A stretch of 64,000 bases of DNA from Plotosus lineatus (taxonomy: Eukaryota; Chordata; Actinopteri; Siluriformes; Plotosidae): assembly GCA_024760905.1 (NCBI GenBank), contig CM045729.1, positions 422,501 through 486,500 of the forward strand, given 5' to 3'. Shown piece after piece: positions 44,147 through 55,312 of this stretch. Made by a program: the position numbers and the translations under genes. Each line of letters begins with the position of its first letter. Position 1 is the stretch's first letter. The notes under the pieces are model-generated. The model made no database searches. It had not been told where the DNA came from and saw only the letters and a list, made by a program, of their open reading frames with translations.

Positions 44147-45456
44147 ATTACACGTGTGAACCATTGTCCATTGATATTTGCAACAAACGATTAAAAGGCT
44201 TTCCCCAGGCAATTTTCACCGCGATGTAACTGACTATCGTTCACTTCGGCTTGCCACATAAAATGGTGGCTGTCCGGTGAAGCCCGGATGTGTGATGTCC
44301 TTTGAAAAGGGTCTATAGGATTTTCTTTTTGAGGACATTTTTTCAGTGGTGGATGAGCAGGTCGTGGCACCCAAGCCGAGAGTGCCTTCTTGTGGTTGTG
44401 AGTGCAAAAGTATGTTAAATTATGTCTTATTATCATGATGAACAGAATTATATGTAATAATTTCACATATAAATTGAATGCAGCCATTATGCGGGGGGGG
44501 GGGGGGGTACTTGGTGTGTCCTCTGGAAGGAAAGTAGACAAGGAGACTTGGTGGTGGAATGAGGAAGTGCAGGAGTGTGTACAAAGGAAGAGGTTAGCTA
44601 AGAAGAAGGGGAACATTGAGAGGACCGAAGAGAGTAAACAGGAGTACAATGAGACACAGCGTAAGGCGAAAGTAGCAGTGGCTAAGGCCAAACAGAGGGC
44701 GGATGATGACTTGTATGATAAGTTGGGCAGTAAGGAGGGAGAAAATGATTTATACAGGTTAGCACAGCAGAGAGATAGAGAAGGGAAGGACTTGCAGCAA
44801 GTTAGATAGATAAAGGACAGAGAGGGAAATGTATTGACTGATGACAGAAGTGTGCTGGGAAGATGTAAAGAGTACTCTGAAGAGCTGATGAATCAGGAAA
44901 ATGAGAAAGAAAAAAGAATAGAAGAGGTGACCATTGAGGACCAGGAAGTAGAAAAGATTAGTAAGGGAGAAGTGAGGAGGGCACTAAAGAGGATGAAGAA
45001 TGGAAAGGCAGTTGGTCCTGATGACATACTAGTTGAGGTCAGCATTTGTGGACAACCGTTTGGTTTCATGCCAAGAAAGAGCACCACAGATGTAGTGTTT
45101 GCTTTGAGGATGTTAATAGAGAAGTACAGAGAAGGTCAGAAGGAACTGCATTGTGCCTTTGTGAATCTGGAAAAAGCATATGACCGGGTGCCAAGAGAAG
45201 AACTGTGGTATTGCAGGAAGTCTGGAGTGGCAGAGAAGTATGTTAGAGTGGTGCAGGACATGTATGAGCGATGTAAGACAGTGGTGAGGTGTGCTGTCGG
45301 CGTGACCGACGAATTCAAGGTGGAGGTGGGACTGCATCAAGTATCAGCTCTGAGCCCCTTCTTGTTTGCGATGGTGATGGACAGGCTAACAGACGAGGTT
45401 AGACAAGAATCTCCATGGACTATGATGTTTGCAGATGACATTGTGATCTGTCGTGA

Positions 45457-45588
45457 CCAAAGAAGAGATTTATGGATGTGGTGAAGGAAGACAGATTAAA
45501 GAAGATGCGGAGGACAGGGTGAGGTGGAGGCGAATGATTTTCTGTGGCGACCCCTGAAGGGAGCAGTCGAAAGTAAAAGAAGAAGAAG
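45457..45588 (+). mobile_element. RTE 3'-end insertion nested in copy I
   Basis: The last ~130 bases of the RTE (CCAAAGAAGAGATTTATGGA to AAAAGAAGAAGAAG) lie inside the RT ORF just after FADDIVIC. The perfect 17-base duplication ATTGTGATCTGTCGTGA occurs at 45440-45456 and 45589-45605. It introduces a stop in the host copy. Confidence 0.95.
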
Positions 45589-45780
45589 ATTGTGATCTGT
45601 CGTGAGAGCAGAGAACAAGTGGAGGAAAATCTAGAGAGGTGGAGGTATGCCCTGGAAAGGAGGGGACTGAAGGTTAGCCACAGAAAATCAGAATACATGT
45701 GTGTGAATGAGAAGGATCCAGGAGGAACGGTGATGTTACAGGGAGCAGAGATAACGAAGGTGGAGGATTTTAAGTACTTA

Positions 45781-45888
45781 CAGGAAGGGCATCCGACGTG
45801 AAAAAAACCTCTGCCAAATGAAAATGTGCAAATCAGATGATTTGCTGTGGCGACTCCCGAGTAAAAGGGAAAAAGCCGAAAGGAAGAC
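45781..45888 (+). mobile_element. Second mini-RTE nested in copy I
   Basis: CAGGAAGGGCATCCGACGTG then, after ~45 bases, GATTTGCTGTGGCGACTCCC and AAAGCCGAAAGGAAGACAGA. Same 5'-plus-3' design as 42003-42121. Insertion replaced about seven bases (GGCTCAA) of the host element. No TSD visible. Confidence 0.85.
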
Positions 45889-46752
45889 AGACAGACAATC
45901 CAGAGCAATGGAGAGTGTGGAAAAGAGGTGAAGAAGCGTGTGTAGGCAGGCTGGAATGGTTGGACAAACGTGTCCAGTGTGATGTGTGATAGGAGAGTGT
46001 CAGCAAGAATGAAGGGAAAAGTGTACAAGACGGTGATGAGGCCAGCGATGTTGTATGGCTTAGAAACAGTGGCGCTGAGGAAAAGGCAGGAGGCAGAGCT
46101 GGAGGTAGCAGAGATGAAAATGTTGAGGTTCTCTTTGGGAGTAACGAGGATGGATAGGATCAGAAATGAGTACATCAGAGGGACAGCCCATGTAAGATGT
46201 TTTGGAGACAAAGTCAGAGAGGCTAGATTGAGATGGTTTGGACATGTACAGACGAGGGATAGTGAGTATATTGGCAGTATGATGCTGAGGTTGGAACTAC
46301 CAGGCAGAAGGCCTCGAGGAAGACCAAAGAGAAGATTTATGGATGTGGTGAAGGAAGACATGAAGGTCGTTGGAGTAGGAGAAGAAGATGCAGAGGACAG
46401 GGCGAGATGGAGGCAGATGATTTGCTGTAGCGACCCCTGAAGGGAACAGCTGAAAGGAAAAGAAGAAGAATTTCACATATAAGTTGCTCTGGAATATAAA
46501 TTGCACCTACAGCCAAATTATGACAGAACGCCTGACTTATAGTCTGGAAAATACGGTATGTTGATTGTAAATAATACAGTGTATTTATGCTGATGTCTGT
46601 CTGTCCATTAAATGTATCTGACCTGTCATTTGGTCACATCTGTCTGACCCATCTGTCTTGTGTTCTCAGTTTGATTCATCTCATTTATCTGGTTGCTGGT
46701 ATTTTTTTTTTGTGTGTCTGTACAGCTTATCTGACCTTTCTGTCCCTCTCAG

Positions 46753-46947
46753 GCTGGCTGCAGAAGGAGATGAAGTCAAGTATGAAGAGTTCATCTCTGA
46801 AGCTGAAGAAGCGTTGGTTTGTTCTGACAGCGAACTCTCTGGATTATTATAAATCATCTGACCGCAGCTCATCTCGTGTCGGCACTCTGGTGCTCAACAG
46901 CCTCTGTTCAGTGGTACAGCCAGATGAACGAATCTTCAAAGAGACTG
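46753..46947 (+). CDS. myo10: myo10 exon 17 (PH3 N-terminal half)
   Basis: Encodes GWLQKEMKSSMKSSSLKLKK, RWFVLTANSLDYYKSS and LVLNSLCSVVQPDE, the beta-strands of PH3. The acceptor TCTGTCCCTCTCAG is strong. Phase 1 at both ends. A Tc1-like transposon starts about 50 bases into the next intron. Confidence 0.95.
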
Positions 46948-46997
46948 GTATAATAAAAAATACCTTTTAATATAAATAATTATTTATTTCAGGGATG

Positions 46998-48564
46998 TAA
47001 AGCTAAGTGGGGCCAATAAGTATTAGGCAATGTAAAAATGTGCAAGTTCACCCATTTAAAAAGATAAGAGAGGTTTGTAATTAAAAGGTACACATCAAGC
47101 TTGAGAGACAGAATGTAAAAAAAAAATCCAAGAAATCACATTGTATGATTTTTAAACAATTTATTTGTGAAAATGGGAGGCCAATAAGTATTTGGCAGCC
47201 AGCAAAAGTTACTTTTAATACTTTGTAATGTAGCCTTGGTTGGCAATGACAGAGGTCAAACGGTTCCTGTAGTTCTTGACCAGGTCTACACACACTTTAG
47301 TTGGTATTTTGGCTCACTCCTCTGCACAGATCTTCTCTAGAGCTGTGATGTTTGAGGGCTGTCGCTTGGCAATTTGAAGTTTTAACTCCCTCCACAGGTT
47401 TTCGATTGGGTTGAGGTCTGGAGACTGGCTAGGCCTCTCCAGAAGCTTGATGTGCTTTTTACGGAGCCACTCCTTGGTTTTCTTGGCTGTGTGCTTTGGA
47501 TCGTTATCATGCTGGAAGACCCAGCCATGTTTCATCTTTAATGCTTTGACAGAGGGAAGGAGGTTTTTACCCAAAATGTCACAATACATGGCCCCATTCA
47601 TATTGCCATTGATACGGTGCAGTCTTCCTGTCCCTTTTGCAGAAAAGCATCCCCAAAGCATGATGTGTCTACCCCCATGCTTCACAGTAGGTATGGTGTT
47701 CTTGGGATGCAACTCAGCATTCTTCTTCCTCCAAACACGGCGAGTGCTGTTTAAATCAAAAATTTAATTTTGGTCTCATCTGACCACATTACATTCTCCC
47801 AATCCTCCTCTGGATCATCCAGATGGGCTTTAGCATATTTCAGACGGGCCTTTACATGTTTTTTGTTTAGTAGGGGAACCTTTCGGGCAGTGCAGGATTT
47901 CATCTCATGACGACATAGTGTGTTTGTTATTGTCATCTTTGTGACGGTGGTTCCTGCCGTTTTCAAATCATTGACCAGTTCCTGCCGTGTCGTTCTGGGC
48001 TGATTACTCACTGGTCTCAGGATCCTTTGAACCCCACGAGGTGAGATCTTGCATGGAGCGCCACTCCTAGGGAGGTTGTCAGTGATGTTATACTTCTTCC
48101 ATTTTCTAATAATGTTTCCAACTGTTGATCTTTTCTCACAAAGTCGTTTACCAATTGCAGTTTGACTCATCCCAGCTTTGTGCAGTTGTACAATTTTATC
48201 TCTGGTGTCTTTGGGAAGCTCTCTGGTCTTGGTCATGGTGAAGACTGCAGTCTGACAGTTTGAAGGTGTGTGCAGGTGTCTGTTATGCATCTAATCAGTT
48301 TAAACAGGTGTCGTTCATACTGTTAACGAGTGGGGGCCGAAATAATGTTTGTTTTCTAGCTGCCCAATACTTATTGGCCTCCTATTTTGACAAAAATTGT
48401 TTAACAATCATACAATATGATTTCTTGGATTTTTTTTTTTTTTTTTTACATTCTGTCTCTCAAGCTTGATGTGTACCTATGATGAAAATTACAAACCTCT
48501 CATCTTTTTCAATGGGTGAAATTGCACATTTTTACATTGCCTAATACTTATTGGCCACACTGTA
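46998..48564 (-). mobile_element. Tc1-like transposon #2
   Basis: Terminal repeats share GGCCAATAAGTATTAGGCAA (left, ~47011) and, read on the opposite strand, TACAGTGTGGCCAATAAGTA (right end 48564). The first bases of the left end are altered. Inner repeats TTGTATGATTTTTAAACAAT (47142) and ATTGTTTAACAATCATAC (48408) are also inverted. It carries a broken transposase on the minus strand and lies 50 bases after exon 17. Confidence 0.93.
47215..48236 (-). pseudogene. Tc1-like transposase, two lesions
   Basis: Minus strand. Start [20 protein letters not shown], paired helix-turn-helix ([20 protein letters not shown]), first catalytic Asp in WSDETKI, second in [10 protein letters not shown], Glu in NPIENLW. 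The spacing of 34 residues fits DD34E. A frameshift just after [11 protein letters not shown] (~47755) and a TGA near 47314 break it. The frame continues to a natural end ITKY at 47215. Less decayed than Tc1 #1. Confidence 0.94.
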
Positions 48565-48852
48565 CATGCCCTAGATTTCCAACCTAATCAAAATACAGTG
48601 ATACCTTGAGTTACGAGTGTCCTTTATAACGAATTTTCTATGATACGAGCTTTGATCCCACCAAAACTCTGCCCCATCCAACAAGCAAAATTTTGATTTC
48701 TGAGCTCTGCTGAGGAAATAGCTTTTCCGGGCCAAATTAGCCTCGTATTCTTACGAGTGTATTGCTTCGTGCGCCGAGAACGCATGCCTTGTGCAGTACT
48801 TCTCAATTATTTTCTGTGATGTGTTTCTGTGATGTCTTTCTGTGATGCACAA

Positions 48853-51800
48853 TGCAGCCATGATGCGGGGGGGGGGGGGGGGGGGCACTAACCAGTGACT
48901 CTCCCCCTTATGCCGGTCCCAAGCCCGGAGAACTGTAGAGGGTTGTATCAGGAAGGGCATCCAACATAAAACCAACGTCAAACTTTTATGATGCAAATCA
49001 GAAGTATTACCCCATACCAGATCGGTCGAGGCCCGGGTTAACAACGACCGCCATCAGTGCTGTCAATCAACAGGGTGCTGATGGAAATTGGACTATTGTT
49101 GGTCGAAGAAGGAGAGGCGGGAGGCGTGTCTGTAGGCAGAGAGAGGGGTGCTGATGGAAATTGGACGACTGTTGGTCGAAGACATCGAAGAAGGAGAGGC
49201 GGGAGGAGTGTCTGTAGGCAGATAGAGAAGAGGAAAGGCATGATTCTAGGACTGAGAGTAGGGACTTTGAATGTTGGAACTATGCAAAGAAAAGGTAGAG
49301 AGCTGGCTGACATGATGCAGAGGAGGAAGGTGGACATACTGTGTGTTCAGGAGACCAGGTGGAAAGGTAGCAAAGCTAAAAGCTTAGGAGCAGGGTTTAA
49401 GCTGTTTTATCATGGTGTGGATGGGAAGAGAAATAGAGTAGGAGTCATCTTGAAGGAGGGGTTTGTCAGGAATGTTCTTGAAGTGAAAAGAGTGTCAGAC
49501 AGAGTGATGAGTCTCAAGTTAGAAATTGAAGGTGTGATGCTCAATGTTGTTAATGCTTATGCCCCACAGGCAGAATGTGAGTTAGAAGAGAAGGAGAGAT
49601 TCTGGAGTGACTTAGATGAAGTGATGCAGAGTACCCCCAGAGGTGAAAGAGTGGTCATTGGTGCAGACTTCAATGGACATGTTGGTGCAGGCAACAGAGG
49701 GGACGAGGAAGTGATGGGCAGGTTTGGTATCCAGGACAGGAACGCAGAAGGACAGATGTTGATAGATTTTGCAAAAAGGATGGAAATGGCTGTGGTGAAT
49801 ACTTTCTTCCAGAAGAAACAGGAGCATAGGGTGACTTATAAAAGCGGAGGTAGGAGCACACAGGTAGACTCCATCTTGTGTAGGCGATGTAATTTGAAGG
49901 AAGTCAGTGACTGCAAAGTAGTAGCGGGTGAGAGTGTTGCCAAACAGCATAGGATGGTGGTATGCAGGATGACGCTGATGGTGAGGAAGGTGAAGAAGGC
50001 AAAGGCAGAGCATAAGACAAAGTGGTGGAAGTTGAAAAAGGAAGAGTGTCAGGTTGTCTTCAAAGAGGAGTTGAAACAGGCTTTGGGTGGCCAGGGAGTG
50101 CTTCCAAATGACTAGACAACCACAGCCAATGTGATCAGGGACACAGGTAGGAGAGTACTTGGTGTGTCCTCTGGAAGGAAAGTAGATAAGGAGACTTGGT
50201 GGTGGAATGAGGAAGTGCAGGAGTGTGTACAAAGGAAGAGGTTAGCTAAGAAAAAGTGGGACATAGAGAGGACCGAAGAGAGTAAACAGGAGTACAGGGA
50301 GACACAACGTAAGGCAAAGGTAGCAGTGGCTTAGGCCAAACAGAGGACGTATGATGACTTGTATGATAGGTTGGACAGTAAATAGGGAGAAAATGATCCA
50401 TACAGGTTGTCACAGCAGAGAAATAGAGATGGGAAGGATGTGCAGCAAGTTAGTGTGATAAAGGACAGAGAGGGAAATGTATTGACTGATGACAGAAGTG
50501 TGCTGGGAAGATGGAAAGAATACTTTGAAGAGCTGATGAATGAGGAAAATGAGAGAGAAAAAAGAGTAGAAGAGGTGACCATTGAGGAGCAGGATGTAGC
50601 AAAGATCAGTAAGGGTTAAGTGAGAAGGGCATTGAAGAGGATGAAGAATGGAAAGGCAGTTTGTCCTGATGATATACCTGTGGAGGTATGGAAGTGTCTA
50701 GGAGAGGTAGCAGTAGATTTTCTGACAAGAGCACTCAACAAGGCTCTAGAGAGTGAGCAGATGCCGGCGGAGTGGAGGAGAAGTGTGCTGGTGCCCATTT
50801 TTAAGAACAAGGGAGACGTGCAGAGTTGCGGCAACTACAGAGGGATAAAAAGTTGATGAGCCATACGATGAAGTTATGGGAAAGAATAGTGGAAGCTAGA
50901 CTAAGGGCAGAGGTCAGCATTTGTGAACAACAGTTTGATTTCATGCCAAGAAAGAGCACCACAGATGCAATGTTTGCTTTGAGGATGTTAATAGAGAAGT
51001 ACAGAGAAGGTCAGAGGGAACTGCATTGTGCCTTTGTGGATCTGGAAAAAGCATATGACAGGGTGCCAAAAGAAGAACTGTGGTATTGCATGAGGAAGTC
51101 TGGAGTGGCAGAGAAGTATGTTAGAGTGGTGCAGGACATGTATGAGAGATGTAAGACAGTGGTGAGGTGTGCTGTCGATGTGACCAACGAATTCAAGGTG
51201 GAGGTGGGACTGCATCAAGGGTCAGCTCTGAGCCCCTTCTTGTTTGCTATGGTGATGGACAGGCTGACAGACGAGCTGAGACAAGAATCTCCATGGACTA
51301 TGATGTTTGCAGATGACATTGTGATCTGTAGTAAGAGCAGAGAACAAGTGCAGGAAAATCTAGAGAGGTGGAGGTATGCCCTGGAAAGGAGAAGAATGAA
51401 GGTTAGCCTCAGAAAATCAGAATACATGTGTTTGAATAAGAAGGACCCAGGAGTAACGGTGATGTTACAGGGAGCAGAGATAACGAAGGTGGAGGATTTT
51501 AAGTACTTAGGCTCAACAATCCAGAGCAATGGAGAGTGTGGAAAAGAGGTGAAGAAACGTGTGCAGGCAGGCTGGAATGGTTGAAGAAAAGTGTCCGGTG
51601 TGATGTGCGATAGGAGATTGCCAGCAAAAATGAAGGGAAAAGTGTACAAGATGGTGGTGAGGCCAGCGATGTTGTATGGCTTAGAAACAGTGGCGCTAAG
51701 GAAAAGGCAGGAGACAGAGCTGGAGGTAGCGGAGATGAAAATGTTGAGGTTCTCCCTGGGAGTAACGAGGATGGATAGGATCAGAAATGAGTCCATCAGA

Positions 51801-52105
51801 GGGACAGCACATGTAAGAGGTTTTGGAGACAAAGTCAGAGAGGCTAGATTGAGATGGTTTGGACATGTACAGAGGAGGGATAGTGAGTATGTTGGCAGTG
51901 TGATGCTGAGGTTGGAACTACCAGGCAGAAGGCCGAGAGGAAGACCAAAGATAAAAATAGAAGATTTATGGATGTGGTGAAGGAAGACATGAAGGTCGTT
52001 GCAGTCAGAAAAGAAGATGCAGAGGACAGGGTGAGATGGAGGCGGATGATTTGCCGTGGCGACCCCTGAAGGGAGCAGCCGAAAGTAAAAGAAGAAGAAG
52101 AAGAT
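48853..52105 (+). mobile_element. RTE copy J, full length (3.25 kb), broken
   Basis: 5' end TGCAGCCATGATGCGGGGGG with a long G run; 3' end AAAGTAAAAGAAGAAGAAG. ORF 49057-50115 (352 codons) gives the endonuclease: TLNVGTM, VQETRW, AYAPQAE, GADFNGHVG, KQHRMVV. RT: 50826-51584 with [23 protein letters not shown] and FADDIVIC. C-terminus: 51591-51980 with RWFGHVQRRDSEY. A 71-base duplication of the leader (GTGCTGATGGAAATTGGAC) lies at 49075-49160. Stops at ~50115, 50334 and 50619 and frameshifts prevent a full protein. Best length reference in the window. Confidence 0.94.
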
Positions 52106-52216
52106 TCCCCCTAGAGGAAGAAAAAAAAACAACACACACACCCCAGTGCCCTGCGCGCAACTATAAATAGTGTTTACTGCACTTCATATCGTTTGCTTGG
52201 TGCTTTTTCTCTACAC

Positions 52217-53780
52217 CAGGGGTCATTCAAAGAGCCATTTGGACCCGTTTTCTACAGTAAAGAAAACACTGGGAGCCACAAATACTTTTTTGACATTTAA
52301 AATTATTTTTCCCCCTTTTCCTTCATGTTAATATAAAAACAATATGTGGCAGTATTTTAAACAACGGCAGAGACAATTAAATTGCAATTCTGCTTGCAAC
52401 AAAAACATTTAGATTAAAAAAAAGATGAATAAAAATTTACTTTCAATGTAAATTCCCAATGTCTATTTGAGGCCTGAGGCAGTGGTGGGCTGGTGGTAAA
52501 GGGGCTGGATCACTGATTGGGGGTTCAGGCCCCACTCTCTATGGATTGTCTTTGTCCCCCCAGTGCAGCTAACTGTATTATAAAAGGCTGGCCATGTCTC
52601 TCACTGTTTCTGGTGCGAGGCTGGAAAAGAACCTTTGCTGACGTTCAACAAGAGGAGCTGCATAGCCGTCAGCATCTTCCTGCCCTGCGATGGCCTGCCG
52701 AGCTGTCCAGGGTGTAGTCTGCTCTCGCCCGGAGTCGGCTGGGATGGGCGCCAGCCTCCCTGCCACTCTAATTAGGATTAAGTGGTTCAGAAAATGAATG
52801 AATGTGTTTGAGTCCTTCTTGTATTTTTATAAATAAAAAGAATATCTATTCCATGAAGTGAGGGACGGGGTGCAGCCAGATGTGTTAACGGGTTGGGTAG
52901 ACTAAGCATCATTCCCTTTCGTGGGATCTTCTTTTTCTTTATTCATTATATTAATGTTGTTTTGTCATAGTTTTAATTTACAAAAATGACAGCAACACAG
53001 AAAAGTATATGAAGACTAATTTTAAGGAGCCTGCTCAACATTCTTAAATAATATTAATGCTTAATACTGCACAGATCGACCCATTCTCATAGCGAAGACT
53101 GAACCACACCCAGTCTTTTATTTTGTCACTGGGAGGAGAGTTATTTAATTCGAAGATTGCTGTGCAACCAAATCTCATCCGCCATCTTACTTCAGCTGTG
53201 ATTTCCATTTCTTGATTACAAACCCCGGCAGCGGAAAAAAATCTCTCTCGCTGTGCTACTGATGGTGAGAACACAGCTTATGAGCACAAGGGTTTGAAAT
53301 ACCTCCACCAACACAGAAGATCCAAAACACTGAGACTCTCAATGTAGCTGATTAATATAACGATAGCCATGTCCACATGAACACACACACAAAATTACCC
53401 CGCCCACACCAAATAAATATCCGCCCACACCCATGACTGTTAATTTTCATTTATGTAATCGTCAACCCTAAAAGAGCATTTTCTTCAAGGTTACCGCTGG
53501 GTTCTTGTGGGTATCCGACCGTTGCAAGACTCTGCATTAGGCAGATTCTCCCGTCATTCAGGTGAAAACTGGTTTAATTCACCTCCAGGTGGCCTGGAGT
53601 GCTTCCATTGTGAGTAAATAAGCAGCATTTTCTTTTTGCAGTTGTTGTTGGTGATGCAGTGGCTTTTGTAGATGAAGTACGTTTGCACCTGTCGACCACC
53701 ATAAGGTACAACATTCATTATTTTCAAAAACCACAGCGCCGCATCAGAGAGGTGAAAGAGCCGCGGGTTGCTGACCCCTG
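52217..53780. mobile_element. hAT-like non-autonomous transposon
   Basis: Left end CAGGGGTCATTCAAAGAGCC. The right end, on the opposite strand, is CAGGGGTCAGCAACCCGCGG, the typical hAT terminus. Flanking 8-mers CTCTACAC (52209-52216) and CCCTGCAC (53781-53788) match 6 of 8, consistent with an aged 8-bp TSD. No transposase ORF recognised. It contains the SINE at 52475-52800. Confidence 0.75.
52475..52800 (+). repeat. tRNA-derived SINE, + orientation, near complete
   Basis: A-box-like GTGGTGGGCTGGTGGTAAAG, box B GGGGGTTCAGGCCCCAC, middle GCTGGCCATGTCTCTCACTG, and 3' part GGCTGGGATGGGCGCCAGCC, CTAATTAGGATTAAGTGGTT ending in (AATG)n. This is the orientation reference for the minus copies elsewhere. 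Confidence 0.85.
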
Positions 53781-54459
53781 CCCTGCACCATAGGAACACA
53801 GTGAGGGCGCCACTGCCACCTACTATAGAGGATGCACAATTACACTTAAATCTAGTACAGTATGGCAAAAAAGCATGATCCCCAGGGTTATACGCACCCA
53901 CCCTCGCATCACACCGCGCTTCGCTATTCAAGAAGCACTGGCCTTGTGGGAGTTCACCACGCGCCTTTCCTCGCTTGCATTCAGAGCATGCACATGGACA
54001 GCAGAATTCTCCTCCTTCTCTGATATGCACCACCTCATGCCTGCCCATGTGACATCTTCATACCCACGTGGCATTTTTGCCGCAGTTGATGATTGGAAGG
54101 GTTAGTTGACTTATTGTTTATTATTGTTTTATTATTATTTATTATTAATGTTAATGTTCGTGTATTATTATTATTATTATTATTATTAAATATTTATTGT
54201 TTTTACATGTTTATCCCTAATATATTAGGTCATATACACGTGTTTGTTTCAGGTTTACATGAGTTTGGGAGGTGGTTGGAACAGATTAATTGATTTTTTA
54301 TTATTTCCTATGGGAATTTTTCTTTTATCTAACGAACATTTTGATTTACGAGCTTGCCCTCAGAACGGACTAATTTCGTAAGTCAAGGTACCACTGTATA
54401 ATCATATTACTTTGCTTGATTTACATATACAGTTATGTCCTGAGCTACATTTACAGCTT

Positions 54460-54790
54460 TTGGTTGGGGCAGTACATTGATATAGTGGCTTCCAACGAGA
54501 AGGTCCCGAGTTCGGGTTCTGGGTTCAATCCCAGGCTTGAATATTTCTGTGTGGAGTTTCTCACTGTGGTTGCATGGGTTTCCTCCGTGTACTCAAGTTT
54601 CCTCTCACAGTCCAAGAAACATTTCAATTTGCCCCCAGGTGCGAGTGTGAATCGTTGTTGTTTGTTTGCCGTGCAATGGTCTGCCTAGCTGTTCACAATT
54701 CTAACAAATCCATGCTGTAGCAAGTAAATTATTGTGCCTGTAATCACTCCAGGGTGCACTAACATGGACCTGTGTGACTGTAAAATTAAT
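54460..54790 (+). repeat. tRNA-derived SINE-like repeat
   Basis: GGGGCAGTACATTGATATAG head, box B GGGTTCAATCCC, TGTGTGGAGTTTCTCACTGT, GGTTTCCTCCGTGTACTCAA, GGTGCGAGTGTGAATCGTTG. Same type as 22130-22535. Confidence 0.7.
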
Positions 54791-55154
54791 CTAACACCAA
54801 AAGAGTAGATATGAGTGAGTATTAGAATTGGCATGTCTTCCAATTTTCACATTTGTGTTTGTTCTTGACAGATTTTGACTGGTGTTGTATATGTAGGGTC
54901 TGGTGACCAAATCCCAAGTGGAGTGCATGTTAAAGATACTACAGGACTCATGGCACAAAATGGAAAGGGCTCACTGGTTCATTTCTGGCCATTTTTATAA
55001 ATCATTACCAGATTCTACGGTGATACTGTTATCAACAATATATAAATATTTGTAAGGTTTTAAAATTTCAGCATCAGACACTTAGGAGTTTTGATATTTT
55101 GTTAGCAGCTGAAACACATATTTCTGGGAGATTTCCTGATTATTCCATTTGCAG

Positions 55155-55312
55155 GTTACTGGAATGTTGTGGTGCATGGCCGGAAGCACTCGTACCGTCT
55201 TTACACCAAACTCCTGAATGAGGCTATGAGATGGGCATCGGCTATTCAAAGCACCATCGATAACAAAGTTCCCATCGAGACGCCCACACAGCAGCTCATC
55301 CGCGAGATCAAG
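55155..55312 (+). CDS. myo10: myo10 exon 18 (PH3 C-terminal half)
   Basis: Encodes YWNVVVHGRKHSYRLYTKLL, then RWASAIQ and PTQQLIREIK: the end of PH3 with its C-terminal helix and the linker to MyTH4. Acceptor TTCCATTTGCAG; donor AAG|GTGCAT, phase 0. The upstream intron holds the Tc1 and Tigger/RTE/hAT nest. Confidence 0.95.

Larger units (their letters stand above)
44473..46468 (+). mobile_element. RTE copy I with TSD and two nested insertions
   Basis: Starts with the 5' hallmark TGCAGCCATTATGCGGGGGG, then jumps to the region before RT (large internal deletion of the endonuclease). ORF 44834-45484 holds [11 protein letters not shown] and FADDIVIC; 45970-46440 holds the RWFGHVQTR C-terminus. 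Flanked by the duplication AATTTCACATATAAATTG (44459-44476) and AATTTCACATATAAGTTG (46469-46486), one mismatch. It contains an RTE 3'-end insertion (45457-45588) and a mini-RTE (45781-45888). Confidence 0.9.
41985..46556. mobile_element. Interrupted TA-target DNA transposon (composite)
   Basis: Left end TTTACCGGACTATACATC; right end, on the opposite strand, ACCGTATTTTCCAGACTATA. Both ends carry the recurrent CGGACTATA/ATAAGTTGCA pattern. The interior holds a mini-RTE (42003-42121), RTE copy H and RTE copy I. Segments 42560-42635 and 44385-44458 are similar to each other, so two adjacent copies of the host element are possible. No transposase seen. Superfamily uncertain. Confidence 0.6.
48596..54396. 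mobile_element. Tigger-like MITE, split by RTE and hAT insertions
   Basis: TA at 48594-48595 and 54397-54398. Ends CAGTGATACCTTGAGTTACG and, on the opposite strand, CAGTGGTACCTTGACTTACG. The interior at 53790-54396 is the inverted counterpart of 60318-60920. It is interrupted by RTE copy J (48853-52105) and a hAT-like element (52217-53780). No transposase. Confidence 0.85.

Noticed and set aside
52475..52560. Possible stand-alone tRNA gene
   Set aside because: A and B boxes are present but no cloverleaf or anticodon stem is convincing, and it continues into a SINE body and tail.
53554..54048. 164-codon minus-strand ORF
   Set aside because: It spans the end of the hAT-like element and the Tigger MITE. 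No domain, no splice context, and the composition looks like chance.
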